DNA from: an uncultured Treponema sp.
Lineage (GTDB): Bacteria; Spirochaetota; Spirochaetia; Treponematales; Treponemataceae
DNA: 42,891 nt
Assembly (NCBI RefSeq): GCF_945873775.1
Contig: NZ_CAMCEC010000020.1
Span: 1 to 42,891 of the forward strand
Reading direction: 5' to 3'
Part shown: positions 21,664-29,607 of the stretch, piece after piece
Layout of the letters: each line of letters opens with the position of its first letter
Position numbering within the stretch: the stretch's first letter is position 1
Position numbers and translations under genes: made by a program
The notes under the pieces: model-generated
Seen by the model: the letters and a program-made list of their open reading frames with translations, nothing else
What the model was told of the DNA's origin: nothing
The model's database searches: none

Positions 21664-22112
21664 TTTTCCTCCCTGTTTCTTACCATATCCTCATCACTGA
21701 TAACTTTGTTTCTGTAGGTGATGTCGGTGCGTTTTGCAAAGCCGTGTTTTTCCCAGAAGGCGTTGCCGCTTTCGTTGTCGGAAAAGACGAGCAGGGCGAC
21801 CTTTGCGATTCCCTGTTTTTTCAGCGCGTCCGTTGCGGCTTGGAGCAGGGCGGTTGCGATTCCGCGTCTTCTGAATTGTGGAAGAACCGCCGTGTGGTAA
21901 ATGTAGCCGCGCCTGCCGTCGTGCCCCGCGATGAGCGTTCCGGCGAAAATTCCGTCTGCTTCAGCAACAAAGCACGTCTTTGGATTTCTGCGCAGAAAAC
22001 GGACAATGCCTTCCTTTGTGTCGTCAATGCTGTTCAAGCCCATGCCCGGAATGTTCCGCCAAAACTCAAGGCATTTTTTCCAGTCGCGCTTTTTCATAAC
22101 TCTGATTTTCAT
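21660..22112 (-). CDS. GNAT N-acetyltransferase
   Basis: 150 residues. YIYHTAVLPQFRRRGIATAL is a textbook acetyl-CoA loop (RRRGIA), followed by KVALLVFSDNESGNAFWEKH in the last strand-helix. The N-terminus (WKKCLEFWRNIPGMGLNSID) and FLRRNPKTCFVAEADGIFAG are typical of small GNATs related to RimI/YpeA. Substrate unknown. It lies one base after the next upstream GNAT gene and overlaps the Nudix start by four bases. Confidence 0.85.
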   Translation of the reverse strand: MKIRVMKKRDWKKCLEFWRNIPGMGLNSIDDTKEGIVRFLRRNPKTCFVAEADGIFAGTLIAGHDGRRGYIYHTAVLPQFRRRGIATALLQAATDALKKQGIAKVALLVFSDNESGNAFWEKHGFAKRTDITYRNKVISDEDMVRNREEK

Positions 22113-22544
22113 TTACTCCGCCTTGCACATCAGCTTGAGCCGCTGTGATTCATCGTAGTCAAAGCCTAATTTTTCGTAGAACGGAATTTTGCCCGGCTCA
22201 GCGCAGAGTTCCACGAAAATGTTTGTTCCGCTCACGCCGTTTTTTCTGACGAAGTTCAAAAGCTCGTCTATCAGAAGCCTGCCGATTCCCATCTTCTGAT
22301 ATTCGGGGCGAACGACAACGTCCTTGATGAAATAGTCCAGCCCCAAGTCGCCGAGCATCCTCGCCATGCCAACGATTTTTCCGCCGTCAAAAACTGAAAT
22401 GCGGAACAGAGTGTTTTTCATCGCAAGCTCCGTTTGTTCCGGCGAAGGTCCTGCGCCCCAGACCGTTTCCCAAAGCTCGATGAACTGGTATGCCGTAAGC
22501 TCGTTGTATTTTATTGTAAGATTTTCTGTTGATTTTGATTTCAT
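22113..22544 (-). CDS. GNAT N-acetyltransferase
   Basis: 143 residues. DYFIKDVVVRPEYQKMGIGR is the acetyl-CoA loop and FVELCAEPGKIPFYEKLGFD the C-terminal motif. The opening IKYNELTAYQFIELWETVWG with an aromatic-rich helix resembles the YjdJ/GNAT group that carries a PS-EQ segment before the core. Substrate unknown. Its start overlaps the stop of the upstream small membrane protein by four bases. Confidence 0.85.
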   Translation of the reverse strand: MKSKSTENLTIKYNELTAYQFIELWETVWGAGPSPEQTELAMKNTLFRISVFDGGKIVGMARMLGDLGLDYFIKDVVVRPEYQKMGIGRLLIDELLNFVRKNGVSGTNIFVELCAEPGKIPFYEKLGFDYDESQRLKLMCKAE

Positions 22545-22732
22545 TTCTTATTTCCCTTGTCGTTGTCATTTTTATTTCTGGTCAAGTAGAACGTGCCTAG
22601 GCAAAAATTTGCAGTGCCCAAGCAAAGCCAGACTACGCTGCTAGAAAAACCGCTTTTAAGCATTCTTATTATAAAAATGATGAAAAATCCCACTGCAACC
22701 AAATAGTATAAAATTGAAAGTTTTTTGTTCAT
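22541..22732 (-). CDS. Small two-span membrane protein
   Basis: Sixty-three residues from ATG 22732, which has GGGAGAAAG immediately upstream. Two hydrophobic segments (ILYYLVAVGFFIIFIIRML; VVWLCLGTANFCLGTFYL) and a charged Asn/Lys-rich tail. First gene of the operon with the two GNATs and Nudix hydrolase, coupled by a four-base overlap. Function unknown. The string CTTTCTCCCATAA occurs both at its ribosome binding site and about 50 bases further upstream, a small duplication. Confidence 0.6.
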   Translation of the reverse strand: MNKKLSILYYLVAVGFFIIFIIRMLKSGFSSSVVWLCLGTANFCLGTFYLTRNKNDNDKGNKK

Positions 22733-22903
22733 TTCTTTCTCCCATAAGAATTTTGACGCTATCTTAGGCAAAGTTTTTATTCCTTTCTCCCATAAAAAGT
22801 TTTTTTTCAGTATATTTCATTGCGACGGATTTTGACAAGCTAACATTGTTATTTTTTCGTTTTAAATTTACCCGAAAATCAAATTTTCTGCTATACTCGG
22901 CGC

Positions 22904-23479
22904 ATGAAATTTGCCGCGCTTTTTGTAATTGTGTTTTTTTATTCGGTTTATCTTGGAAAAATGCTCGCCCAGCGTAAAAAGGGAATCCGCACCGACCAGA
23001 TTGCAGTGGGAAAGAAAAAAGCCCCGCTTTTCTGGACGGAACTTCTGATGAAGATTGCGACATATTCCGTTGTTGCCGCCGAAGTTATAAGCGTTTTTGC
23101 CGTGCGTCCGGTTCTGCCGCTTCCTGTTCAAGTTGCCGGAGTTGTGATTGGATTTTTGGGAGACGCAGTTTTTCTGTGCGCAGTCATTACTATGAAGGAC
23201 AGCTGGAGAGCCGGAATTCCCGAAAATGACCGCACAAAAATGGTTACAGGCGGAATCTACAGCGTAAGCCGGAATCCTGCGTTCCTGGCGTTTGATCTTG
23301 CTTACCTTGGCGTTCTGCTGGTTCTTTTCAACATTCCGCTTCTTGCGTTTTCAGTTTTTTCCGCAGTCATGCTTCACCTGCAGATTCTTCAGGAAGAAAA
23401 GTTTCTGCCCACAGTCTTTGGCGATGAATACAGGAACTACAAGAACCACGTCCGCCGCTATCTTGGAAAACGGAAATAA
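22904..23479 (+). CDS. Isoprenylcysteine carboxyl methyltransferase-like membrane protein
   Basis: 191 residues with about five membrane segments. The signature lies in GIYSVSRNPAFLAFDLAYLG (GxYxxxRNPxY/F type) and EEKFLPTVFGDEYRNYKNHV near the end, both diagnostic of the ICMT/PEMT/NnrU-like methyltransferase fold that binds S-adenosylmethionine at the membrane. In bacteria most act on lipids or are uncharacterised. TATACT ends six bases before the ATG and there is no ribosome binding site, so the mRNA is predicted to be leaderless. Confidence 0.82.
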   Translation: MKFAALFVIVFFYSVYLGKMLAQRKKGIRTDQIAVGKKKAPLFWTELLMKIATYSVVAAEVISVFAVRPVLPLPVQVAGVVIGFLGDAVFLCAVITMKDSWRAGIPENDRTKMVTGGIYSVSRNPAFLAFDLAYLGVLLVLFNIPLLAFSVFSAVMLHLQILQEEKFLPTVFGDEYRNYKNHVRRYLGKRK

Positions 23480-23502
23480 AAAGGATTTTTAAAAAAAACT
23501 CA

Positions 23503-23632
23503 AATGTCATTCATTTACTTGCTTCTGCTGTCATTCCCTTGCTTGACAAGGGAATCTTTGTTCACTACAGAAGATTATCCAGTCAAGCTGGATAATAACA
23601 GAGGAAATCGGATTTTGTCCGGCAATGACAAA
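23503..23632. repeat. Cluster of dispersed hairpin repeats
   Basis: GTCATTCCCTTGC..CAAGGGAATC, GATTATCCAG..CTGGATAAT and GGATTTTGTCCGGCAATGAC follow one another, each a palindrome of the GTCATT/AATGAC family. The segment lies between converging genes, where they may act as terminators. Confidence 0.6.
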
Positions 23633-23717
23633 TTGCTATACTGACAATGGAAACAAAAAAGGCCGCCCGATTGGACAGCCTGTCTTTTAGCAATTATAAA
23701 ATGTTATTTTTTTAACC

Positions 23718-24602
23718 TTACTGTTTTATGTATTCATCGCAGTCAAGGTCAAAAATGAATTTGTACTCTGTGCCTGTTTCCATGTTGTAGGGTGCTGATG
23801 ACATTTCGCTAGGAAGCTTTGAGAATTTAACCATGATATATCCATTTGCTTCATTCAATTTGTCATCACCATTCAATTCTTTCAAAGTTTTTTTTGCCTT
23901 TGCTTTTACTGTGTATGAACCTGCAATATTATTGCCAGAGAAAGTTTCTTCTGCATCTAGTTCGATTTTCCAGTCAGTTTTTGTGGCTTCATTCAGTTCT
24001 ATTTTTTCACTATCAAATTTTACTCTAAGTGTAGTTTCTTCCTCATAATTAAAATTAGAGCTCTTTACATCTTCATCATCATCAAAGTAGTTGCCCAAAA
24101 GAATGTTTCCATCATCCTTTACGAAATAGCACATAGAAATATTTTCTGCAAACATATCTTCATCGCCGAAAAATTCCTTTGCCTCGTCAACAGTGCATTC
24201 TTCAACTTTTGCAAAATACTTGTACACATCATTCATTGAAGTCATTTTTACGCCATCGCTAGTCCAAGAAACAATTTTCATATAAAGAAGTCCGGTATTT
24301 GCATTGTAAGTGTAGTTGTATACCGTTATGTCTGTTTCTGCTGATTTGCCAGTTTTCTGTTCAACTTTTGTTTCTGTAACAGTGTCGTCTTTAAATGCAT
24401 AAGTAATTGTCTTTGTCTTATCGTCATCTGCCTTTGAATATTGATAAGAGTTTCCGGCAAGAACATTTTTTCCTACAGAAGATGGCAAACCGTTTGAGCT
24501 GCTGTCATCATCATCTGAATCACTGCCGTTAGAGCATGACGCGAATACGAACGCAAATGCAAGAAGCATAAGCGCTGTGCAAATTTTTTTAAAAGCTTTC
24601 AT
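23718..24602 (-). CDS. Surface lipoprotein with phase-variable promoter layout
   Basis: 294 residues from ATG 24602 (AAGGAGG upstream; a further in-frame ATG lies before it). Signal peptide ending in the lipobox FASC, then an Asp/Ser-rich tether (SNGSDSDDDDSSSNG) and beta-rich repeats of the kind found in Treponema extracellular lipoproteins (NSYQYSKADDDKTKTITYAF...LLYMKIVSWTSDGVK). No enzymatic motif seen; role unknown, probably surface exposed. Its promoter spacer contains nine consecutive C, so expression may switch on and off. Confidence 0.75.
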   Translation of the reverse strand: MKAFKKICTALMLLAFAFVFASCSNGSDSDDDDSSSNGLPSSVGKNVLAGNSYQYSKADDDKTKTITYAFKDDTVTETKVEQKTGKSAETDITVYNYTYNANTGLLYMKIVSWTSDGVKMTSMNDVYKYFAKVEECTVDEAKEFFGDEDMFAENISMCYFVKDDGNILLGNYFDDDEDVKSSNFNYEEETTLRVKFDSEKIELNEATKTDWKIELDAEETFSGNNIAGSYTVKAKAKKTLKELNGDDKLNEANGYIMVKFSKLPSEMSSAPYNMETGTEYKFIFDLDCDEYIKQ

Positions 24603-24636
24603 AAAAAGCCTCCTTGTAAATAATAAAATATGAGGC

Positions 24637-24663
24637 ATTTTACATCGGGGGGGGGAGTGTCAA
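24637..24663 (-). promoter_or_regulatory. Promoter with C9 tract between -35 and -10 boxes
   Basis: On the minus strand TTGACA (24658-24663), then a 15-bp spacer that is mostly nine C, then TAAAAT (24637-24642). Two more C would give the optimal 17-bp spacing. Length change of the tract by slipped-strand replication would alter promoter strength. Confidence 0.7.
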
Positions 24664-24696
24664 GTGGTTATATAAAAAAAGCGGAAATTTCTTTTC

Positions 24697-24726
24697 TTGA
24701 CATGATTTTGCTATCAGTTATATAAT
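24697..24726 (+). promoter_or_regulatory. Promoter of the DinB-like gene
   Basis: TTGACA (24697-24702), 18 bp, TATAAT (24721-24726), about 35 bases before the ATG at 24761, which has an AAGGAAAGAGAAG ribosome binding site. Confidence 0.75.
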
Positions 24727-24760
24727 TCCTAATTAAATTAGTTTTTAAAGGAAAGAGAAG

Positions 24761-25417
24761 ATGAACAAGGAATGGTCAGAACTCAACAAGAAAATGCAGA
24801 TTCAGCTGAAAAAAGAAGCGACTTTTGCGGACGGAATTAAAACGCTTTTTGAGCTGCGCAACGAACTCATGCAGGTTGCGGACGGATTTTTCCGCGATTT
24901 GAGTAGCGAGGAGTTCTGCGCGATTCCTTTTTTGAATGCGGAAGGTTATCATTCAAAAACTGTCGCATATTCGCTCTGGCACATTTTCAGGATTGAAGAC
25001 ATCGTGGCGAACACGCTGATTTCAGGCGGCGAGCAGATTTTCTTCCGCTCAAACTACAAGGAACGCACAAAAAGCCCGATTATCACGACCGGAAACGAGC
25101 TTGTAAAACAGCAGATTGCAGATTTTTCACGCCAGCTGAACCTTGCCGAACTTCAAAACTACATTCACGAAGTCAAAACCCAGACAGAAAAAATTCTTTC
25201 CGCCCTTTCCTATTCCGACCTGAAGAAAAAAGTTTCCGCCGAACGCAGAAAAGAACTTGAATCGCTGAACGTTGTCAGCACGGATGAAAACGCCATCTGG
25301 CTGATTGACTACTGGTGCTGCAAAGATTTCCGCGGACTTATTCAAATGCCGTTTTCGCGCCACTGGATAATGCACATCGAGGCAGCTCTGAGGATTGCAG
25401 GAAAAGTAAGGAAGTAA
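24761..25417 (+). CDS. DinB-superfamily (DfsB-like) protein
   Basis: 218 residues, mostly helical. The four-helix DinB fold is suggested by LFELRNELMQVADGF, KTVAYSLWHIFRIEDIVANT (metal-site His) and MPFSRHWIMHIEAALRI near the C-terminus (second and third His). DinB-type proteins bind a divalent metal; some are thiol-S-transferases (bacillithiol, mycothiol), but most are unassigned. Good promoter and ribosome binding site. Monocistronic; the HigBA pair follows on its own promoter. Confidence 0.7.
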   Translation: MNKEWSELNKKMQIQLKKEATFADGIKTLFELRNELMQVADGFFRDLSSEEFCAIPFLNAEGYHSKTVAYSLWHIFRIEDIVANTLISGGEQIFFRSNYKERTKSPIITTGNELVKQQIADFSRQLNLAELQNYIHEVKTQTEKILSALSYSDLKKKVSAERRKELESLNVVSTDENAIWLIDYWCCKDFRGLIQMPFSRHWIMHIEAALRIAGKVRK

Positions 25418-25431
25418 AAAATATTTTTCCC

Positions 25432-25461
25432 TTGACAAATACTTCTGACAAACGTTAGTAT
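25432..25461 (+). promoter_or_regulatory. Promoter of higBA, leaderless layout
   Basis: TTGACA (25432-25437), 18 bp, TAGTAT (25456-25461), six bases before the HigB ATG. The spacer contains TGACAAACGTTAGTAT, a likely region for HigA autorepression. Confidence 0.6.
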
Positions 25462-25467
25462 AGACTT

Positions 25468-25752
25468 ATGATTCGGACTTTTGCGGACGGGGAAACGGAG
25501 CTGATATTCAGCGGAACAAAAAGCAGAAAGCTTCCGCCGGAAATTCAGAATGCCGCACGAAGAAAACTCAGAATGATTTACGCCGCAAAAACCATTGACG
25601 ACCTGCGGATTCCGCCCGGAAACCGGCTTGAAAAACTTTCCGGAAATCTGGACGGATATTTTTCAGTCAGAATAAACGGCCAGTGGCGGATAGTTTTTAG
25701 ATTTGAAGATGGAGGTGCCGAAGATGTCGGAATACAGGACTATCACAGATGA
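25468..25752 (+). CDS. higB: HigB-type toxin (RelE superfamily mRNA interferase)
   Basis: 94 residues with the full HigB pattern: MIRTFADGETELIFSG, RKLPPEIQNAARRKLRMIYA, LRIPPGNRLEKLSGNLDGYF and SVRINGQWRIVFRFEDGGAE. HigB cleaves mRNA on translating ribosomes and stops growth unless bound by HigA. The toxin comes first in the operon, as usual for higBA, and its end overlaps the antitoxin by 29 bases. No ribosome binding site; predicted leaderless. Confidence 0.92.
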   Translation: MIRTFADGETELIFSGTKSRKLPPEIQNAARRKLRMIYAAKTIDDLRIPPGNRLEKLSGNLDGYFSVRINGQWRIVFRFEDGGAEDVGIQDYHR

Positions 25753-26041
25753 CAAGCTGCCGAACATTCATCCCGGTGAAGTTTTGAAGGAAGAATTCCT
25801 TGAACCGATGAATATCACGGCGTACCGGATCGCGAAAGAAACCGACATTCCGCAGACAAGAATCTCAGAGATAATCCACGGGAAGCGTTCAATTACAGCC
25901 GACACTGCAATCAGGTTTTCAAAATTCTTTGGAACGACAGCGGAATTCTGGCTGAATCTTCAGAATCTCTACGACCTTGAGGAAGAGGAAAGCAAGCACA
26001 AGGCTGAATTTGCGGCAATCAAAATGTACGCTTACGTTTAG
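25724..26041 (+). CDS. higA: HigA-type antitoxin (XRE family)
   Basis: 105 residues from ATG 25724 (GGAGG nine bases upstream). LPNIHPGEVLKEEFLEPMNI, then a helix-turn-helix ITAYRIAKETDIPQTRISEI and IHGKRSITADTAIRFSKFFG, are HigA hallmarks; TTAEFWLNLQNLYDLE is the conserved follow-on. It neutralises HigB and represses the operon. It overlaps higB by 29 bases and is followed four bases later by the C39-like peptidase gene, so that gene may be in the same transcript. Confidence 0.92.
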   Translation: MSEYRTITDDKLPNIHPGEVLKEEFLEPMNITAYRIAKETDIPQTRISEIIHGKRSITADTAIRFSKFFGTTAEFWLNLQNLYDLEEEESKHKAEFAAIKMYAYV

Positions 26042-26044
26042 GAT

Positions 26045-26659
26045 ATGAAACTGATTCTTCTTATCACGGCAATTTCACTATTCTCATACTTTTTGACCAC
26101 AACGATTGTTGACGTAGCGCTGATGGGGCGGCTTGATTTTTGTTTCAGCACAAAAACAAAGGCAAAGGAATTCCTTATTACAAAGCCGAACCGGATTGAC
26201 TTTCAGGACGGATTCAAATGCTCAGGATTTTCCTCCGCGTTCGTAATGCGGCACTGGAATATTCAGGCGGACGGAAATTCAGTCTACGAAAAAATGCCGA
26301 ATAAAATGAGCGGCGGCTACGTTTACCCGAAAGGGATTTTCAACTTCCTTTGTAGAAACGGATTCAAAGTAAAATACTGCCGCGGAAACCTGAACGCGCT
26401 CAAAAATGCTGTCGCAGGCGGAAACCCGGTAATCGTGATGATAAAAATCCGCTCGGACAAAAACTGGCTTCATTACGTTCCTGTTGTCGGCTACGACGAG
26501 CAGAATGTTTTCATCGCCGAATCGCTCGCTGAGCTTTCAAACTGCAACGAACCGCATTATAATAGAAGAATCCCGAAAAAAGAATTCAAGAAGCTCTGGA
26601 ACACCGCAATGCCCAAAATGCCGCTGTACGCGAACACGTTTTTTACGGTGGAAAGATGA
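26045..26659 (+). CDS. Membrane-anchored C39-like cysteine peptidase
   Basis: 204 residues: an N-terminal membrane segment (LILLITAISLFSYFLTTTIV), then a papain-like fold. The candidate nucleophile is Cys59 in DGFKCSGFSSAFVMRH and the His is His143 in WLHYVPVVGYD, followed by an Asn/Asp-bearing strand. This is the peptidase_C39-like arrangement. It may process or degrade peptides outside the membrane. AGGAT precedes the ATG. It lies four bases after higA. A copy of its last 16 codons recurs 1.5 kb downstream after the fic gene, showing that this locus was duplicated or disrupted. Confidence 0.7.
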   Translation: MKLILLITAISLFSYFLTTTIVDVALMGRLDFCFSTKTKAKEFLITKPNRIDFQDGFKCSGFSSAFVMRHWNIQADGNSVYEKMPNKMSGGYVYPKGIFNFLCRNGFKVKYCRGNLNALKNAVAGGNPVIVMIKIRSDKNWLHYVPVVGYDEQNVFIAESLAELSNCNEPHYNRRIPKKEFKKLWNTAMPKMPLYANTFFTVER

Positions 26660-26832
26660 AGAGGTGTGTAATATAATTAATAAGAAGAAAAAGGGTTTCC
26701 AATAAGTTTAAATCCTAGAGGTCATTGAGCCTGTCGAAATGACAAGCCGATACGCATGGTAGTTTCGACAAAATCAGCCACCGAGATTTCAACTTCTAAG
26801 ACATCCCCTGAAAACTAAAGGACTTTCCGATT

Positions 26833-28146
26833 ATGCCGAAAAAAAAATCGCCTTATGAGCTTGATTTTGAAGAATATATCCGCAACTCAGAGCCTGCAAA
26901 AAAGGAAAAAACTTATGCCTGGGCTACGGCAATCGGCTTGCAGCAGGTGGATGGACTTACGCCGTCAAAATATCTTTTTGAAACCGCAAAGCGGAATATC
27001 GACGGTGAAATTTCGGTTGCAGAGGCGACCTCAATAATCGACAGCTATTATGAGTCGAAAGTTAACCGTTCAAGCGGTGACGACGGGCGGACAGAAGAAG
27101 CCGACAAAGTTTCATCAAGAATCGCGCAGATTTTAAGCGAAAAATCGTTTAACTTTTCTCCGTCATACTTGATTGCACTTCACGGCAGACTTTTTGACGG
27201 AATCTTCAAGTTTGCGGGAAAAATCCGGGACTATGACATCTCAAAAAAGGAATGGGTCCTGGACGGCGATTCCGTAATGTACGGAGCCGCATTTGAACTG
27301 AAAGCCGCGCTTGACTACGATTTTGAGCAGGAAAGACATTTCAGCTATAAAAATCTTACTCTGGAAGAAATCGTAAAGCACATAACTTTTTTTGTCTCGC
27401 GGCTCTGGCAGATTCACGCCTTTGGAGAAGGCAACACAAGGACAACTGCGGTTTTCACGATAAAATATCTTCGCTCGCTCGGATTCGATGCGGACAACGA
27501 ACTTTTTGCGGAAAATTCCTGGTATTTCCGGAACGCCCTTGTCCGCGCAAACTACAACAATCTTCAAAAAGGAATCCATGAAAATTCGGAATTCCTTGAA
27601 AAATTCTTCCGGAATCTTTTACTGAAAGAACACAACGAACTGAAAAACAGATTCCTCCACATCAGGGCAAAAGATTTCCTGGAAATCAAAGAAAAAAATG
27701 TCACAGTAAACTACGGAAAAGTCACAGCAAATAATAAAAACATCACTCAAAATGTCACAGAAAACGACAAAAATATCACTGTAAAAGATGAAACTGTCAC
27801 TCGAAACACTAAAAAAGCTACTGTAAATAACAAAAATATCACACGAAATGTCACTGTAAACAATAAAAATGTCACACAAAAAGATAAAAACGTCACTGTA
27901 AATCATGGAAAAATCACTGTAAATGATAAGAATGTCACCCTAAATATCACTGTAAAACTCACACAAACACAGAAAAAAATCCTGAACATGATAAAAGAAA
28001 ATTCTTGCATAACACAAAATGAAATCGCATCAAAACTGAACATCGCACGCGAAACCGTGAACCGGAACATGAAAAAACTTCAGCAGGAAAAAATCATTCA
28101 GCGGCTCGGTGCGGACAAAAACGGCAGCTGGAAGATTTTGCAGTAA
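26833..28146 (+). CDS. Fic-family protein with repetitive linker and winged-helix C-terminus
   Basis: 437 residues. A helical N-terminus (about 50-75) is followed by a Fic fold with active site HAFGEGNTRT (195-204), one change from HPFxxGNxR but with the catalytic His, so AMP or another nucleotide group could be transferred to a target. Residues about 283-375 are a low-complexity linker made of [NK]-[VI]-T units (KNVTVN, KNITQN, KNVTQK), with matching imperfect DNA repeats. The end (about 378-437) is a winged helix (CITQNEIASKLNIARETVNR), so it may bind DNA. I see no clear S/TxxxE[G/N] inhibitory helix. AAAGGA lies 11 bases before the ATG. No partner antitoxin is obvious. Confidence 0.85.
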   Translation: MPKKKSPYELDFEEYIRNSEPAKKEKTYAWATAIGLQQVDGLTPSKYLFETAKRNIDGEISVAEATSIIDSYYESKVNRSSGDDGRTEEADKVSSRIAQILSEKSFNFSPSYLIALHGRLFDGIFKFAGKIRDYDISKKEWVLDGDSVMYGAAFELKAALDYDFEQERHFSYKNLTLEEIVKHITFFVSRLWQIHAFGEGNTRTTAVFTIKYLRSLGFDADNELFAENSWYFRNALVRANYNNLQKGIHENSEFLEKFFRNLLLKEHNELKNRFLHIRAKDFLEIKEKNVTVNYGKVTANNKNITQNVTENDKNITVKDETVTRNTKKATVNNKNITRNVTVNNKNVTQKDKNVTVNHGKITVNDKNVTLNITVKLTQTQKKILNMIKENSCITQNEIASKLNIARETVNRNMKKLQQEKIIQRLGADKNGSWKILQ

Positions 28147-28158
28147 AATAGCAATTCA

Positions 28159-28209
28159 AAAATGCCGCTGTACGAGAGTGTGAACATAGTCTTTGAGGTG
28201 GAAAAATAG
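28159..28209 (+). pseudogene. Duplicated 3' end of the C39-like peptidase gene
   Basis: The frame reads KMPLYESVNIVFEVEK then TAG, against KMPLYANTFFTVER at the end of the peptidase gene at 26045. Similarity also continues past the stop (GAGGCATGCGTAATACAAT versus GAGGTGTGTAATATAAT). Only the tail of this second copy survives. The fic gene lies exactly between the intact peptidase and this fragment. Confidence 0.75.
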
Positions 28210-28245
28210 AGGCATGCGTAATACAATCAAAAAGGAAAAATTTTT

Positions 28246-28461
28246 ATGAAAAATGGTACTGTAAAGCAAATTCAAGAATACACTAAATCTAATTATGGAT
28301 TTATAGCAAAAAGTTGTTGGATTGCAGATGTTAAAGAAAAATGTGGGATTCTTGTAAAACCAGCATGGAATCGTAAAGATCCAAATGAAAGAAAAAATCC
28401 TTGCCCCACTGATAAAATTGAAAAAGTAAAAACGGCACTGAAATTTTACAACCTGATTTAA
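28246..28461 (+). CDS. Small hypothetical protein (71 aa)
   Basis: MKNGTVKQIQEYTKSNYGFI then AKSCWIADVKEKCGILVKPA, with a basic middle (NRKDPNERKNPCP) and a helical end (DKIEKVKTALKFY). AAGGA lies about 10 bases upstream. No family recognised. Two Cys in the first half and one in the middle. It follows the peptidase fragment and sits alone before a well-formed promoter (28516) for the next GNAT gene. Coding is supported by the ribosome binding site and composition only. Confidence 0.5.
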   Translation: MKNGTVKQIQEYTKSNYGFIAKSCWIADVKEKCGILVKPAWNRKDPNERKNPCPTDKIEKVKTALKFYNLI

Positions 28462-28575
28462 TCAAAAATCAATCTTAAATATAAGACGTTATCACTCCCT
28501 AAAGTCCCCTTTCTTGACAAAACTAATCACGTTAGATATATATTAACTAACCATTTTAGTTTTACAAGGATTCAC

Positions 28576-29133
28576 ATGGAAATCAGATACGAAAAACTTA
28601 ATCACGAAAATTTTGGCGGACATTCACTCGATGAATTCAGGCGGCATCAGACAATCACAGAATGTTGGAGGAACGTTGACGGCGAGCTAAAACTTGTTCC
28701 GAACAATTTTACGGAAAACTGGCCGGTTGAAAAATGCCGTGAGGTTGCCGCAGGAATTTCTTGCAGGCTGGAAAAAGATTTGTCGGCATTCGGGGCGTTC
28801 TGCAAAAACCGCATTGTGGGATTCGTTACGGTCGAGCACAAGATTTTCGGCAATTCTGCAAAGTACGTGAACCTTGAGCAGTTTCAGGTTTCAGAAGATT
28901 TCCGCGGTCGGGGAATCGGTCGCAAGTTGTTCGCCCTAGCCTGTTCGGAAGCGAAAAATCTTGGCGCGCAAAAACTCTACATTTCCGCCCATTCGTCAAA
29001 GGAAAGCCAGACGGCGTACAAGGCTTTGGGCTGCATTCCGGCTGTGGAAATCAACGAAAAAATGGTGGCGGAAGAACCATTCGACATCCAGATGGAATTT
29101 GTGCTGGAACAGACAAAAAGTGCTGATTTGTAA
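28576..29133 (+). CDS. GNAT N-acetyltransferase
   Basis: 185 residues. LEQFQVSEDFRGRGIGRKLF is the acetyl-CoA loop (RGRGIG) and LYISAHSSKESQTAYKALGC the following strand and helix. The N-terminal 60 residues (FGGHSLDEFRRHQTITECWR) resemble GNATs of the arylamine or aminoglycoside-like group with a leading RHQxxxECWR segment. AAGGA precedes the ATG, and a promoter TTGACA-17-TATATA is visible from 28516. Substrate unknown. A frameshifted gene follows nine bases after the stop. Confidence 0.85.
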   Translation: MEIRYEKLNHENFGGHSLDEFRRHQTITECWRNVDGELKLVPNNFTENWPVEKCREVAAGISCRLEKDLSAFGAFCKNRIVGFVTVEHKIFGNSAKYVNLEQFQVSEDFRGRGIGRKLFALACSEAKNLGAQKLYISAHSSKESQTAYKALGCIPAVEINEKMVAEEPFDIQMEFVLEQTKSADL

Positions 29134-29141
29134 ATTTCAGA

Positions 29142-29406
29142 ATGGAAAAAACAGCTGGTGAGATTCAAAAAGAGCAGATTGCAGAAATTGAGAGGGAAGG
29201 CGACAAAACTTTTGAACAGCGAGACTTTGGTCGGCAACGTGGATTTTGTGGAAGACCGGGCGATTCAACAAAGCATTTGGAACGACTCGGACAAGTGGTT
29301 TTTCAGCAAGAAAATCGATGACCCGAAATTCCGCCTGCTAAAATTCCACACGATTGAAGCGACTTTCAGGATTGAAGGAAAGTTCAGGACGTGCAAGTAT
29401 AAGTGA
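29142..29406 (+). pseudogene. Frameshifted small gene of unknown function
   Basis: Two frames look coding in succession. From ATG 29142 the frame reads MEKTAGEIQKEQIAEIEREG and DKTFEQRDF. From about 29215 a second frame reads TLVGNVDFVEDRAIQQSIWN and continues through KWFFSKKIDDPKFRLLKFHT to a stop at 29406. Codon use is normal in each part and poor in the alternatives, so a single-base indel near 29210-29225 is likely (mutation or sequence error). The joined product would be about 88 residues. No family recognised. Confidence 0.5.
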
Positions 29407-29469
29407 TGGGGAATCTAGCGATTTGCAGAGAATGAACATATACTGTCCGGATGCAGCATATAGAATGCT

Positions 29470-29590
29470 ATAAGCATGGTTCTTTAAAACCGCTGCCTAT
29501 TGACAGCCGACAGGCAGAACTATTGACTGTCAATAAGCCTGCCTTTCGCCTCCCGAAAGGGAGGCTTGTCATCTGCTGACAGGCGTATCA
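29470..29590. repeat. Intergenic palindromes
   Basis: A nested palindrome (CAGGC..ATTGAC-T-GTCAAT..GCCTG) is followed by GCCTCCC-GAAA-GGGAGGC, a 7-bp stem with a GNRA tetraloop. They lie between the frameshifted gene and the convergent MFS gene and may terminate either transcript, although no long T-run is present. Confidence 0.5.
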
Positions 29591-29607
29591 GCAATCCCAA
29601 TACAATT

